This document shows, in pieces, positions 11,858 through 23,877 of a stretch of 64,000 nucleotides of DNA; position 1 is the first letter of the stretch; each line of letters starts with the position of its first letter. The notes under the pieces were generated by a model. That model did not search any database. It saw only the letters and a program-made list of their open reading frames with translations, and had not been told where the DNA came from. Source of the DNA: Paragyromitra xinjiangensis (lineage: Eukaryota > Ascomycota > Pezizomycetes > Pezizales > Discinaceae); NCBI GenBank assembly GCA_038503065.1, contig JBCAMK010000001.1:1116001-1180000 (forward strand), in the 5' to 3' direction. The position numbers and the translations under genes were made by a program.

Positions 11858-13083
11858 TCAGTTCCTCAACCCTGAGCCCGGGGCACCCGCAATAACATCC
11901 GGTGGATTCCAACCAAGTGTCACCGTCTTACCACTCGAATACTCCGTCCTAACATCATTCGGCACCGACTCATAAATACCCAGCTCGACCGGCTTCCACC
12001 CCAACTTCCTCGCCCTACTAGACGTACACCTTGCATTCGAAGCATATGCATATGGGAACCACGGGTGTATCTCCGCCACTTTCTCGATCGTGTACTGCAC
12101 CACCTCCTTACTCTTGATATGACCCAACTTGGCCAACTCCTCCGTAAGAAGCTTAACATGATCCCCAATAGCGATTTCATCGGTCTGGCCGAAGTAGTAC
12201 CCCTCAGCGTCCCAGTATGCGGCGCCACCGTTGGGCTTTAGGGCTTCTTCGAAGAGGAGAATGAAGAGTCTTCCGAGATCGGCGACGTGGATTGACGCCA
12301 TCCTGGAGACTCCGGAACCGACTATGAACCCGGTGCCGGCGGATATTATGGTAGTGGTGAAAAGGGGGACGGTGTAGGTCTTGACTGGGCCGGTGCCGAG
12401 GCCGTAGACTTTGCCAGGGGAGATGATCGCCGTGTGGACTGAAGGTGGGGCTTCAAGGACGATCTTTATAAGTGAGTTTTAGTGTAAATGAAAAAGTTTA
12501 TAGGCTAAGGTAGCATAATGGGGGTGGAGTCTACCTTTTCGACAGGTCTATGGATTGCTGTCTCTGGGAACGAACTAAGTTCCTCTAGATCCGCGATATC
12601 GTCCCACACCTTCTCATTCAAAATGCTACCATTCGGCTCATCAAATAACAGCCCCGCCCCACTCGTATGAATTAAGTATCCGCCTCCTCTTTTTTCAATC
12701 CCACGGATAATAGCATGAGCAGACCCTTTGTGATCGCAGTCCGCAGTATCTAAACCAAACCAATCATTAAACCCACACACCACCATAGTTATAGATGACT
12801 ACTCACTAATCACAACATCCGCAAGCGCAGACTGCTCCTCGAGAAGCTCCGTGGAGTCAAGATCGCCAATGACGACAGCGACTTTTGGGAATTTCGCAGT
12901 TACTTGAGCGCCCTTTTCGGCGCTGCGAACAAGTGCGGTGACCTCGGTGGAGGGGTATTTGGTTGTTAATTGCTCGAGGACTGTTCCCCCGATATAGCCG
13001 GTTGCTCCAGTGCTAATTGAGATGTGAGTTTGGGTTTTGTGGAGGGGGGTCAATGAGATAGCTTACATGAATACTTTTGTCAT
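11858..13083 (-). CDS. NAD(P)-binding Rossmann-fold protein (NmrA/epimerase-like)
   Basis: Exons: 13083-13067, 13012-12807, 12749-12535 and 12463-11858 (1044 nt, 347 aa). The tiny first exon encodes MTKVF and joins to ITGATGYIGGTVLEQL, which creates the glycine-rich dinucleotide motif GxxGxxG at residues 8-13; this fixes the start. Other marks are ALVRS (end of beta 2), VVIGDLDS, VVINTADCDHKGSAHAIIRG, a YLIHTSGAGLL strand and IISPGKVYGLG. Fungal proteins of this type are extended short-chain dehydrogenase relatives acting on unknown small molecules, or redox sensors. No biosynthetic cluster surrounds it, so the substrate cannot be inferred. Confidence 0.88.
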
Positions 13084-14641
13084 TTTGAAGGTGGTGAGTG
13101 TGCTGTGGATATGGTTTGAAGTAGATAGTTGCTGATAGTAGTGGGTAGTTTAGAGAGGATATTCAGGTTTTATACATGTATTTTCAATAGCTAGCTAATA
13201 CTACATATAGGCACATGTAGTCCTAAACACGAGTGCGCACATCGACAACGGGATTCCGTGTATGTGGGAAGCACCCCTGCTACTCCGAACCGCAAGTAGG
13301 TAGGTACCTACATACCCCGCGACGACTAGAAGATAAAGCAACCTAACCGCCAATCTTTGTATTGAATAGAGTACTATTATTCTCAATAACATCGGTAATC
13401 GGACGATCATCATATCCTCCTCAAGCTTCCTCTTATGAGCCGGGATACGTCCCTTACAGCTTCCCGCCGTCAAACCCTAGCTGTTCCAAGCCCGACCGGG
13501 CCTCACAGAAGCACATGTAGTCGTGCTCTCCCCTCCCGAGCATTAGGACTCGGAGCTCCGGGATATATAACGTTATTATTGGTGTATTACCACATCCGTC
13601 AGCGGGATATACCCACGATTCGCCATTCCCCGTAGGAAGCGCGTAATAAATAACCTGAGCGCTAGAAGTTACACCAAGTCCAAGGCCACCAAACCTCCTA
13701 AATCCACAGTAGATCGAGTGATAAGCCATGACTAGCACGAGTGCTCCGGAACCGGGATTCATCGGAGAAACGAGTCGCAGAAGCCATCGGCCGAGAAAGC
13801 CATCGTCCCGTTCCGTCCCGCGTTGTGCTTCCAGCGTAACCAAGACTACCAACCAACCACCGCCAACCACACAACACAAACAGCCCCCATATCTCAGCGT
13901 CAACCCACAGCCACGAGAACAGACTTGTACAAGACAGCCGATATGTGATTCTAGGATCACGGCTTCTAATGACTGGTGTTGACAGATCACGCATGGTTGA
14001 TGACTACGTGTATTACTTATCCGCCAGCTGAACCTTCACGTGTTCTCTTGAGTCACCTTCTGGGTTTGCACATGCTAGTGTGCAATCATAAAGCTTACAG
14101 GAAAGAAGAATGTGCAAGGGTTGCTAGGAAATATTGGATAGTGGGACAGCTGGATTTATGAGGGTTCTAGCACTCTTTCAGTCTCGTCTGTAATCGATTG
14201 TACAGCCAAGTATTGTGCTACTGTTAATGGAGAAAAACACACTAGAGTATTTATCGCTTCACATCGAGCTTCTAATAATCCACATTGCTGAATGTGGCTT
14301 AGATATGAAAGTTTACGATTCCACATTTAACTAAAGCAAAAACCTAGAATAATAAGAAAGCCGTAACACATTCCAGTATGCCCATCGCTCTACTACTGTT
14401 ACAACCCAGTTCCACCAAACACCGTATCGCTTTATATAAACTAAACAATAGAAAAGAAGAAGAAAAAGATTATGCAGAATCTTCATAAAGTACAAAAAGA
14501 AAATCGTTAATCATCACCACCACTACCACCACCAGCTCCAAAAGAGAAAGAGAAAGAGAAAGAAAACCCAAAATACCAGATTTATCTTTTTCAACCCCCG
14601 TAACATTAGAAAGAAATTAAACCATCACCCCATAAAGTCGT
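13084..14641. other. intergenic, no confident gene
   Basis: A 178-codon frame at 13454-13990 (-) exists, but overlapping frames of similar quality occur on both strands and it shows no domain. Near 14539-14570 there is a short AGAAAG-type simple repeat. Confidence 0.45.
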
Positions 14642-16306
14642 TTATCTCCTCTCCTTATCCTTCCCAAACATTCTTCTCGCCGCAATCTCCTCAGCAGCCA
14701 ACTCTCCCAACTTATACGCGACCTTCTCTCCCAATCCCCTCTCCCTTGGCGGAGCCTCTCCATTTCCCCTCGCACCACCCATCATATTGCTTATGATCCC
14801 GCCGTAAGCACCACCAGCAGTGCTCCCGCGTCTGCTGCGGTTATGCTTACCATATCCACTGCTCTCCGAGCCGCGACGATGACGGTGCTCGCGATGTCCA
14901 TCGGCACTCAATGACCTCTTCTCTTCACGCTCGTGGTGCTTCTTACGATGATGCTTCTCGGCGAGTGCACCAGCCATCATGTAAGCAGCCTTCTGAGTAT
15001 TATTTGGTCCATGGCGGTCCCTGGAGCGAGATCTGGAGCGGGAACCATCATGCTTATGGTCGTGGTGGTGCTTTGCAGCAAGGACAGCTGCAGTACCGAG
15101 GGCGGCTGCTGGGAGCTTAGAATGGTGCTGCTTGCGACGGCCCTCAGATGAGGATGACCTAGATCTGGAGCGGGAGCGGGAGCGCGAGGAGCGACGGTAG
15201 TAGTGGTCATACAATGCTTTTCCGGCTACTCCTGCTGCAGCGGCACCGATTGCGGCACCAGCGACCTTACGTCCCATATGGCGTGGACGTTCCTCGTCTG
15301 AAGAGTAGCTTGAGACAGATGATGAGCGACGTTCTTTGTGTTGGTGCATCTTGTGGTGAGCCAGCCCTGCAGCAGTTGCGCCGAGCGCGGCAGCAGCGAC
15401 ATGACGGCCGTTATGGGATTCCTGATGGCGGTCTGGGGAACCGAGGGAGCCAGTGGAAGAAGATCTACGCTGGTTGTGTTTACGGTGGTCATAAATCTCC
15501 TTTGCAGCGCCAGCGGCAGCAATACCGAGGCCAGCTTCAGCGAGATGCTTTGCACGACGATGGTCACGATGGTTGTCGTCGTTCCATCCTGGGTGACGTT
15601 CGTCACCGTAGATCGCACCCTCCGAGCCACGACGACCACGGGAGTGGGAGCGTTGGCGGTGATTGTTCATGGCATGTTTCAAGCCTGCAGCAGCGACGGC
15701 GCCCTCGGCGATATGACGGGCGCGGTGTGGGTGTTCGTTACCGCCTTCGGAGGTATGATGTGAGGAGGAGCGGTGCTGAGATTGAGAGCGGTTCTTCATG
15801 TGTTCATGGAGCTGGTGAGCCCCATATGCGGTAACTGCTGCAGCTGCGCCAACTTCGGCGATACGACGGCCGCGATGGCTGTTGCTCTGTCTATCCGGTG
15901 ACTCGTGACGGTGTCGGTGCCGTCGACCGCCATGTCGAGATCCGTCTTCGACGTAGTACTCGTCTGAGTTGCTTTCGTAGGATTCGTATCCCGATTGTCC
16001 AACGCTTCTGGCACGGTTATATCGTGCTCCTCTGTTGAAGCCAACATCGAGCTCACCACCCCGTCTGTAGGTGCTGGATCCACCTCCAGGGGCAATAATG
16101 TATTCCCTCGTAATTTCCTCGCCATAAACTGGGACATAGTGGTCTTCGTGGATAACTATGGGTCCGCGAGAGTGTCCTCTACTGCGCGGTGCGGAGACCT
16201 CGATCGTCGTCGTGGTGGAATTACTAGAGTCGATTCCGTTCACATGGTATCCCTGGCGCCGTAGTGAAGGTGGGAGAAGCATATCATCTTCGAGGATAAC
16301 TGGCAT
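14642..16306 (-). CDS. DUF3824-like Arg/Ser/His-rich protein with Ala/Gly helix repeats (554 aa)
   Basis: One uninterrupted exon encodes 554 aa. The N-terminus (residues 1-90) has a conserved-looking ITREYIIAPGG segment. From about residue 147, seven short Ala/Gly-rich, helix-prone segments alternate with His/Arg/Ser-rich linkers. The segments start near residues 147, 196, 252, 300, 346, 397 and 438 (for example HVAAAALGATAAGLAHHK and VAGAAIGAAAAGVAGKALY). An eighth, LGEKVAYKLGELAAEEIAAR, lies near the C-terminus. Linkers hold RS dipeptide runs (around 372-386 and 422-430). This composition matches fungal DUF3824 proteins as I know them. No enzymatic motif is seen, and the molecular function is unknown. 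The Ala/Gly segments could pack as helices or touch membranes; this is inference. Confidence 0.85.
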   Translation of the reverse strand: MPVILEDDMLLPPSLRRQGYHVNGIDSSNSTTTTIEVSAPRSRGHSRGPIVIHEDHYVPVYGEEITREYIIAPGGGSSTYRRGGELDVGFNRGARYNRARSVGQSGYESYESNSDEYYVEDGSRHGGRRHRHRHESPDRQSNSHRGRRIAEVGAAAAVTAYGAHQLHEHMKNRSQSQHRSSSHHTSEGGNEHPHRARHIAEGAVAAAGLKHAMNNHRQRSHSRGRRGSEGAIYGDERHPGWNDDNHRDHRRAKHLAEAGLGIAAAGAAKEIYDHRKHNQRRSSSTGSLGSPDRHQESHNGRHVAAAALGATAAGLAHHKMHQHKERRSSSVSSYSSDEERPRHMGRKVAGAAIGAAAAGVAGKALYDHYYRRSSRSRSRSRSRSSSSEGRRKQHHSKLPAAALGTAAVLAAKHHHDHKHDGSRSRSRSRDRHGPNNTQKAAYMMAGALAEKHHRKKHHEREEKRSLSADGHREHRHRRGSESSGYGKHNRSRRGSTAGGAYGGIISNMMGGARGNGEAPPRERGLGEKVAYKLGELAAEEIAARRMFGKDKERR

Positions 16307-18195
16307 CTTGGTATTCTGTTGCGAAGAAAGGTAAGTATGAGTCTTGGGGGATGTGCAATATGGAGAATAGAGAGGAAGAGAAGTGAGAGACGGTGGGAGG
16401 GGGAGGCTACCTATATCCCCACTGTGCAGACAGATGACGTCTGCCGCCTGAACCAGGAATAAGTAACAGCAGCACTATTTCCCATTTCTGGCGATGGATG
16501 ATGAGGTCTGCTGGCTGCAGTCTTTGCATGCACATTCCCACACCTCCCGGTGTTCCATCGCAGCCTGGTGGTGATGTCGAGTCTCTCCAGCCAATCACCG
16601 CCTTCCCCCACCCCATGCTCACTCGTCCTCCCATGTCCGTTCTGCTCAGAAACGACGTCACATTGCTGATCGATCCGCAACTGGGAATCAATAACATTTC
16701 CAGAACCTCTCTTCTTTCGACAGACTTCTTGGCCGGTTGGTCATGACGCGGCGCAGAACCTGCGCCCATCCATCCACCCCTGGGAATAACTTTTTCCCTC
16801 CTCGTTTCCTTGTTTCTTGCTATGCAGAACTGCAGCTGTGGGAAAATGGTCTAGCCGAGCGAGCTGCGAGACGGAATCATCACGACGACAGCCTGCATAC
16901 ACCCGCTTGACACTCGGATACAGCCATGATGCTGTGCCCCGTTCTGTTGGCGATGTTGTAGAGTTGAGAAAATGGCCGTGCTGAAGTGGTGTTCTTGTTT
17001 ATTCGATCGCTTCAGCCCAAAAGCTTAGCCCCCAGGTCTCAAACCCTAACCCTCTTGTTCACCATTACAGGCGGGAGAACAATTCCACTGCGGATCCGGC
17101 TCGACGGATCATACACCGGGCATGCATAGTGAATCAAGAAAGCTTAGGTAGATGAATAGATTACGACTTCTCAAGAACATGTTCCTATTCGAGTTATTGA
17201 CAGTCGAACAATCCACTCGCGGTTACAATTGAGATATGCTCTACCTTATCAAAGGGTAGTAAATGATTTGAGGAATTCTGAAATCTGACTACTCTTATTC
17301 AACATCCATCATTTTTCAAGCCATCAGAAATTGTCGGTAGGTATGAATTTACCTGTCATAACTCATTAGACGTCAGGTTTATTGAAATGTTGGAACTGAA
17401 GTGTAGAAAGACTACTCCCAAAGCTCTATTGAATATTTACATCTGCAGTAAAACCCCATAGTAATTATAATATCGAATTTAAACACCCCCAACTCCTGTA
17501 ATCCCAAACTATTAAACCCCCAAAACACTGCAAATTAACTTGATTCACATTACCAACACCACACCACTACCAATACCCCCAAACCAAGGGTCCAAACCTA
17601 CCGAACCAATAAACCGCCACCTCTAACCTTCCCAACCATCTTCAGGGTCTCTTCACCCGCCACGAATACATGGCCCCACCACAAGGATTCAAAAACAAGC
17701 TTGTCGCTCCACTCCCTGTTCGGCTATCTAAAGTCAAGATGCTCCCGAATCCCGAATACCCAGTATCCGGAAACGTTGGAGGATCAGCAATGTCGCAACG
17801 ATGACCCGGGTGTTATGTCAAGTTGTGACAGGGGTAGTGGATCATCCGATGTTGGTATCAATGATAGGTTTGGTTGTTTGTGGGCGCTGAGGAGCTATAG
17901 ATGGGCTGCTCTTGGCTGTTTACTGCTGTAGCATGCCGTTTAGGTCTACAGTACTGGCAATGTCGCATTCTAGATGTTTTACACTGCTTGTGTGCCGGTT
18001 AGCTTATAATGTAGTAGATAATCTAGCTAGAATCTAGATGTGAGTGATACCGAGTGACCGCAAGCTGGGGAATAGCATCTAGAGTTATCAACGATTTAAG
18101 GCTAGCAGATACAAGGATATCAATTTTTTCTACTATTCTATTACTTCAACCCAAACCAATATCGCGTGGTAAGAAACAAATCCAAGTCTCATCCT
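16307..18195. other. intergenic; promoter side of DUF3824-like gene
   Basis: No gene is recognised. A two-unit telomere-like motif (AACCCTAACCCT) lies near 17042-17053. The 17450-17700 stretch is rich in C and A on the plus strand. Confidence 0.45.
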
Positions 18196-19842
18196 CTACA
18201 ACTTCGCCTTCACCACCATCTTCTGCACCTCCTCCTGCTCCTGATAAATCAACCCCTCAAGCGCCCTCGTATTAACCTATACAATATCAGCAACCCACCC
18301 CAGAAACCCAATCAGAAAATAAACTCACATGCTTAATCCCCAGCTCCTTAACCGAATTAACCCCCAACAGCCTCATCGTCGTCTCCACCTCCTCCCTAAG
18401 TATCGTCAACACCCTCTCCACCCCCGCAGGCCCATACCCACTAAGTCCGTACAGCGCCGCCCTCCCAATCCCAACCGCCGTCGCACCAAGACACAACGCC
18501 TTCACCACATCCGTCCCCCTACGGATCCCACCATCCACATACACCTCCAACCGCTCCAACACAAACGGCACATACCTCCGTATCTCCAAAAGCGTATACA
18601 CCGGCGGGGGAGCCGTATCAGCCGCACGACCACCATGGTTAGATAATATAATACCCTTAACACCCAACTCAAGACACTCCTTACTCGCCGCCAGCGCCGC
18701 ATCCTCATGCGTCTGAACCCCCTTCAAAATAATCGGTAAATGCGTCTGCGAACGCAACCACTTCAAATCCTCCCACGTTAAACTCGGACTAGTACCCGCA
18801 AAAAGCGCACGTCCCAGTCCCTCGCTTTTCGTCCCACCCTTCACACCCTCCCCCGAAGTCCCTGATGTCGTGTCGCCGAGATTCTTCGCGCGCTCGTCCG
18901 CCTCCCGTTTCCCGGGCGCTGGCGCATCAAGCGTGAGCACGATCGCTGTGAACCCGAGTTTGTTGATGCGTTGTAGTAGCGATTCTGACTTTGCGCGGTC
19001 GATCTGGACGTAGAGTTGGAACCAGATGGGTTGCGTTGCGTTCGCGCGGGCGGATACGATCTGCTCGGGTTTGAGAGAGGCGTTGTTGGATACGCACTGT
19101 ATGATGCCGTGGTTTCCGCATGCTTCGGCGATGCCGGCTTCGCCGGCTGGGTGTGCGAGTCTTGCCATTGCGGCAGGGGAGACAAAGATTGGGAGGGTGC
19201 TAGGGGATCCGCAGAGGGTTGTGGTGGTGTCGATGTCTCGTACATTGCGGAAGATCCGGGGGCGGAGGAGGAGCTGTCTGTAGGCTGTGTTGTTGTGGGT
19301 TTTGGTGGATAGGTCGTCGGAGGCGGAGGAGTAGTATGCCCATGCTTTGGGGGAGAGAATTTTTTCGGCGGTGATGGCGAAGTCGTCGATGTTGAGTTGG
19401 GATTCGAGGGGTGGGAGGGGCGCGGTGATTGTGGTGGGGGGGACGGTGGAAGTGGGGAGGGCGGAGAGGGTGGATGGATCAATGGGGCCGAGGATTTGAG
19501 CGGGTGTGAGGGTCTCTTCGAGGGTGCCGGGAGGGTGGATAGGTTCGTATTCGGAGGTTGCGTCTTTGCCGGCGAGCTTTAGTATGATCTTGGAACCACC
19601 GGGGTGTGAGTCTAGGAAGTCTATAGATGGAGGAATTCGTTGTTAGTATTTCCAACTCTTGAATTCTACGTTTGAGATAAGAAGCGGAATATACCAGTGA
19701 CATCGTAGACAACATTATTGATTACAACCCAACAGCTCTTTCTGGTGTTATGTTTTGCAACTAGTAGTCCTCAGGGTCAGCGTAGGGCAATTAAGATACA
19801 TAAACAGTACATATTGGGTGAGAAACCTTCTTTTGCGTCCAT
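18196..19842 (-). CDS. flavocytochrome b2-type L-lactate/2-hydroxy-acid dehydrogenase
   Basis: Exons: 19842-19827, 19760-19695, 19620-18329 and 18276-18196 (1455 nt, 484 aa). The first three exons build a cytochrome b5 domain: VAKHNTRKSCWVVINN, VYDVTDFLDSHPGGSKIILK, with haem-ligand candidates HPGG and EPIHPP. The FMN-dependent dehydrogenase barrel follows: LSTKTHNNTAYRQ, LPIFVSPAAMARLAHPAGE, QLYVQIDR, PIILKGVQTHED, the catalytic-base loop ILSNHGGRAAD, VYVDGGIRRGTDVVKALCLGA and GRAALYGLSGYG. The last exon gives a short helical tail. The family oxidises L-lactate and passes electrons to cytochrome c. The start is the only ATG whose exon splices in frame into the b5 domain. It leaves no mitochondrial presequence, unlike yeast Cyb2, so location and exact substrate are open. 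Confidence 0.9.
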
Positions 19843-22800
19843 TGTGAATACTCGTGAAGTTGTGGATAGCAAACAACAGGGTTTGAGTTGGCACGACGGA
19901 TATTAATTGAAATACGGCGCTCCCGTTTAGTTGATTTAGCCGAGCCGCTTAATACTTCGGTAATCGGCAGGGCCTGTACCGAGAGAGGGCTAGGGTTAGC
20001 AGATATCCAGGTCTGTCAAGCATCATGGAGAGTGAGTGTGTTTTATAGAGTGTTGATAGTGCTTCAATGTTGTGTTCAGTAACCCTCAACAAGTGGTGGG
20101 AGGTGGGACCTAATCCCCTGAACGCTGAGTGACAAGATATGATTAACCAAGCCAGAAGCCATCTCAAGAGTATTTGATATTTCGAGCTAAAAGGCTACCG
20201 AAATATAATAAATATTCTTCCATAAATACTCAATAATTCAAACCTTTTAAACACTATATTAGTAAACACCGGGGGGATAGAGTAGATGGAGACTATTTCC
20301 GTCACACGAGTCAATCCCGAGTGACCTGGTATGGACCTTTTGCAAAAGTCGCGATGGGGAACCCTAATTCTCGCGAAAAAGAGTCATTGTTGGGTGCAAT
20401 TTGCGATAACTAGACAGTAACCTATTCTTCATTAGAGCTCCTACAATCTTGTAGCTAAAATCTCTTTGCCGGCGGTATAAATAATCCAATTTGCTGGCGT
20501 GTCGAGTTTCAGAATATCAGACATCATGCTCAGATCACGAACCGAAGTTGCAATGAGAGTTCCACTCAATCCAAGCGGTTCTAACTAAGCGGTAGCGAGA
20601 GCTTAGCGTCCCTACTAAAAGTAAACTGCCTGCTATTAGCTTGGATTTAAAATGATCCTTCGGCCAATTAATTAGGTTGGTCTGAAGCACCGGTGAGGAA
20701 GCTGGAAATAGTGGTAGAATAGGTCTTCGTGGGCGTTTTGGTAAGATTCCTGATCCTTTAAATAGTCCAATCTCCACTTCGATGGCTATTCCTTGCTGTA
20801 GCACCAGTAACTCATTTGAGGTTTCCCAACTGTTGCTCAAAGTAAGGCTGAGATTGAGTCGCATTGGAGCTGATAGCGGGTAAGGCGCAGAAGTTGAGAC
20901 GATGCCCGATTAGATCCGTATATTTTTCGTACTCCTAGGTAGTGAGATAAAGGTATTGAAACCATCGAGGGTAGAGGCGGGGAATTATGAGGTCTGTGTT
21001 TCTAAGGGAAGATATATCTCAATTTTGAGCTATTGGCCAATCATCACAGGTAGATGCTCGGTGAGGTTGTAGAACAAATAATTATCCGGCGCTTTGTTGT
21101 TGAGTCGATGTTGGATACTATTAGTCATTGATAAATTCGTGAGAGAGTGGAGCAGTGGACTGATGATTAAAGTTGGGTGCGTTCAGAAGTATACGGCGTT
21201 CAAGAGAACAGGTAGTTAGGTAGAGGGATATACAGATAGCCGACAACGTCAAAGCTTAAGATTTCATCTATATACCATTAAAGACTAGGCTTTTACCGTT
21301 CCACTCAAAGGGCGGTAAACTAAAAAAACAAACATGACGGCTTAAAAAGTGATGTAGTGGTTCGCCCTTTTCTCTGTCGGCCCCCAGAGAGATTCTAGAG
21401 ATAGGTTTGGTTTTGCTGTCCAGATCCCCGCCAGTCACTTTTTCCTTCCCGCACCCCGAACTGTGGCTATGTAGCAGGCTGTTTTCCAAAGAAATAGGGG
21501 AAGTAGTAGAAGGGTGAATTTGGCATGACTTTCTCCCTCATCTATCCAACACACCCAGCCAGTTAAGAGTTCCCGCGATATATACTTAGAATCAATTACA
21601 TGTAGGTCACTGATGGTGCTCTTAGTTAGGGTGTCATGAGCAAAGTTCAGCAGGGTAACGTCTAGAATTTACTCTTTTTTTCCTAGGTATCGACAAAAGT
21701 CTCTTACAGGATGTTCGAGCGAGGTACATGTAATATGGAGCCTTATGAGGCTCAATCTGGGTATATATTACCACTTAGGAGAGATGTCTCCCAGCCATCA
21801 ATGCCTTGCTAGTGCACCCCCTGATACAGCAGTCACACTCCTGCCAGAATTTTGAATATCATACTAGTCCGTACAATCTCCTCTGTTTAAATTGATGGCT
21901 TTCTTTTCCCTTCCATTATCAAAGAATGTCTCTAGTACTACCATCGGCCCTCACAAGAGCAGATCCGCCTTAGCATGTAGCCATACGCTTAAGAATGGAT
22001 GGCGGGCTCTGGGATCTACGGCTATGCAGTAACCAAGACATCTCCAGATCGACAAGAAGGATAATTCTCTAATACTCACTAGGTATTACGGCTAAATTTC
22101 TCTCGGGTTTCGTGGGTCAGCGTAACGGAACACAAAGATCGAGGCGGCTCAGCGTCTTAGGGACCATCGACACCATGCACCCACGATTCCCGGCAGTTAT
22201 AGTATACGAGAGCTAATAAGACTTAAGGTCATATAGTATAGGATCCAGTCTTCACGACACGCACCCACTAAATTAGGTCCGTTTCGAGTATACTTTGCAT
22301 GTTCTGTGGGCACTCGAAGGCCTTGATATATGAAAAGCCATATATTACACTATGTCTGCCTCTCACAAATACGAGACGAACGAGATCTCATGATTCGCGC
22401 TTTGGGTTTCAACACCTCCTCCATGAGATCTTCGATCATTTGGCTGATAGACAGTAGATCTTCGTCCTACGAATGGATAAAATGACTGCAATACCGTGTG
22501 TATCCCCCACTTCGGTAAATCTATTCTCATGTATTGGTTTGTGGGACATCGCTTGAACCAATCTGTTCCTCAAATCTCAAGTAGTAACTAGAGCACCCCT
22601 TTTCCCCCCTCTCTAAGACAATGAGTGATAAGATCTGATACTTTGATATCGCCACACCCCAGTTCCATCCTCAAGCTTTTTGCAGAGCGAATTTCCGCTG
22701 TGTCTCGGTCTAGGGAGCCGAGAATATGAAAAGCCGTAAAAGTATACTGATCCAAGAGCCTTAGTCGGCCACTTATTAATCCCACAGAATGTCTTGGACG

Positions 22801-23877
22801 GGAACCACCGTCTGTGCCCCAATATCCCAGAGGTCCCTGAAGCAATCGGGTACCGATCTTCCACCCTGGAGCGGAAGTTGAGGGTTATCTCCGATTGGCC
22901 ACTTAATCAAGCGCATACCTACTTCCTCTCATGGTTCTAATTCCTGTAGATCACGAAGCCGGAGAAGCGGGGAATATCAACCTCATGAACTGCCATAAAC
23001 ACCACCTAGGAACCTTAATTGCTCGTCTTCCCAATGCAACTTGACCCATGCATTCGCCCAATAGCAGCCCCCCTCCTGCCCCACTATAAGCTGGAGAACC
23101 TTGAACAGATCCGAAACACTGCCAGGAAGGGAAATCTCTACCTGTCTTGAACCTTGGTTCCACCGCAAGTGAAAAGACCAATCATTAGGTTCTCGGGATT
23201 ACAACCCCACACCATCCCAAGAAGTCTATCACTACCTCCATCCCTCGGCTCGACGTTCTCGCTTCCGGTGGAATAATGATCGACGCTACCGTACGAGATG
23301 TAATATCCGGCATCTGTCTCTTGGTTTTAGAGCTCAGCCGTGTGCCGAGTTCAGCTGTGGTTGTGTGCTACCCACCGCCGAGCCTGGAACTCCGAAGAGG
23401 TAACGCTAGCGGTGAGCATGTTTAACCGCTCTAGATTAGTCGAAGCATGCTGTAACGTTACAGTACGCTCGCACTCTGCTGTATCCACATAAACCCAAAT
23501 TGGTAATTATTTACATGCCTCGCCATAGCAAATCGAAGTATATACATGAAGTGCAGGAGGTGTAGGGGATATAATGATATAGCGGGTATCTAGAGTATGG
23601 TACGGCAAATACATGTAACCAAATCTACACCCATGAACGGCATTTACCGTTACATATCTATGAAACCGCAAAGCGCCTTTAGAAAAAAAACAACGCCGTG
23701 GAGACATGCTAAACATAATTATACCAAAAGAACCCGTGACGAAAATGCATTACACGATGAAAGACGCTGATATAAACCCATCTTTCTAGGAATACTGTTT
23801 TGAAATGAATCTGTACAAATTTAAATGAAAATAAAAAAGCGCTAGCCTCCTTAATCATGAATAATCGTTTTTCCGTT
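19843..23877. other. 4-kb gene-poor region
   Basis: There are only short frames on both strands and no domain is recognised. Around 22411-22460 a few residues (LLHEIFDHLADRQ, then a stop) recall an F-box start, but nothing coding follows. A telomere-like CTAGGGTTAG lies near 19990. Confidence 0.5.

Noticed and set aside
13454..13990. 178-codon frame on the minus strand
   Set aside because: Overlapping frames of similar length exist in other frames and on the plus strand, there is no domain, and composition does not favour any one frame.
15214..15834. 206-codon plus-strand frame
   Set aside because: It is a shadow of the DUF3824-like gene; the Arg/His/Ser codon repeats keep the opposite strand open.
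18841..19482. 213-codon Pro/Ser/Thr-rich minus-strand frame
   Set aside because: It lies in an alternative frame of the flavocytochrome gene, whose own frame carries every family motif.
22399..22460. F-box-like peptide (LLHEIFDHLADRQ)
   Set aside because: A stop follows at once, and no leucine-rich or other continuation could be found in any frame; probably chance or a relic too decayed to call.
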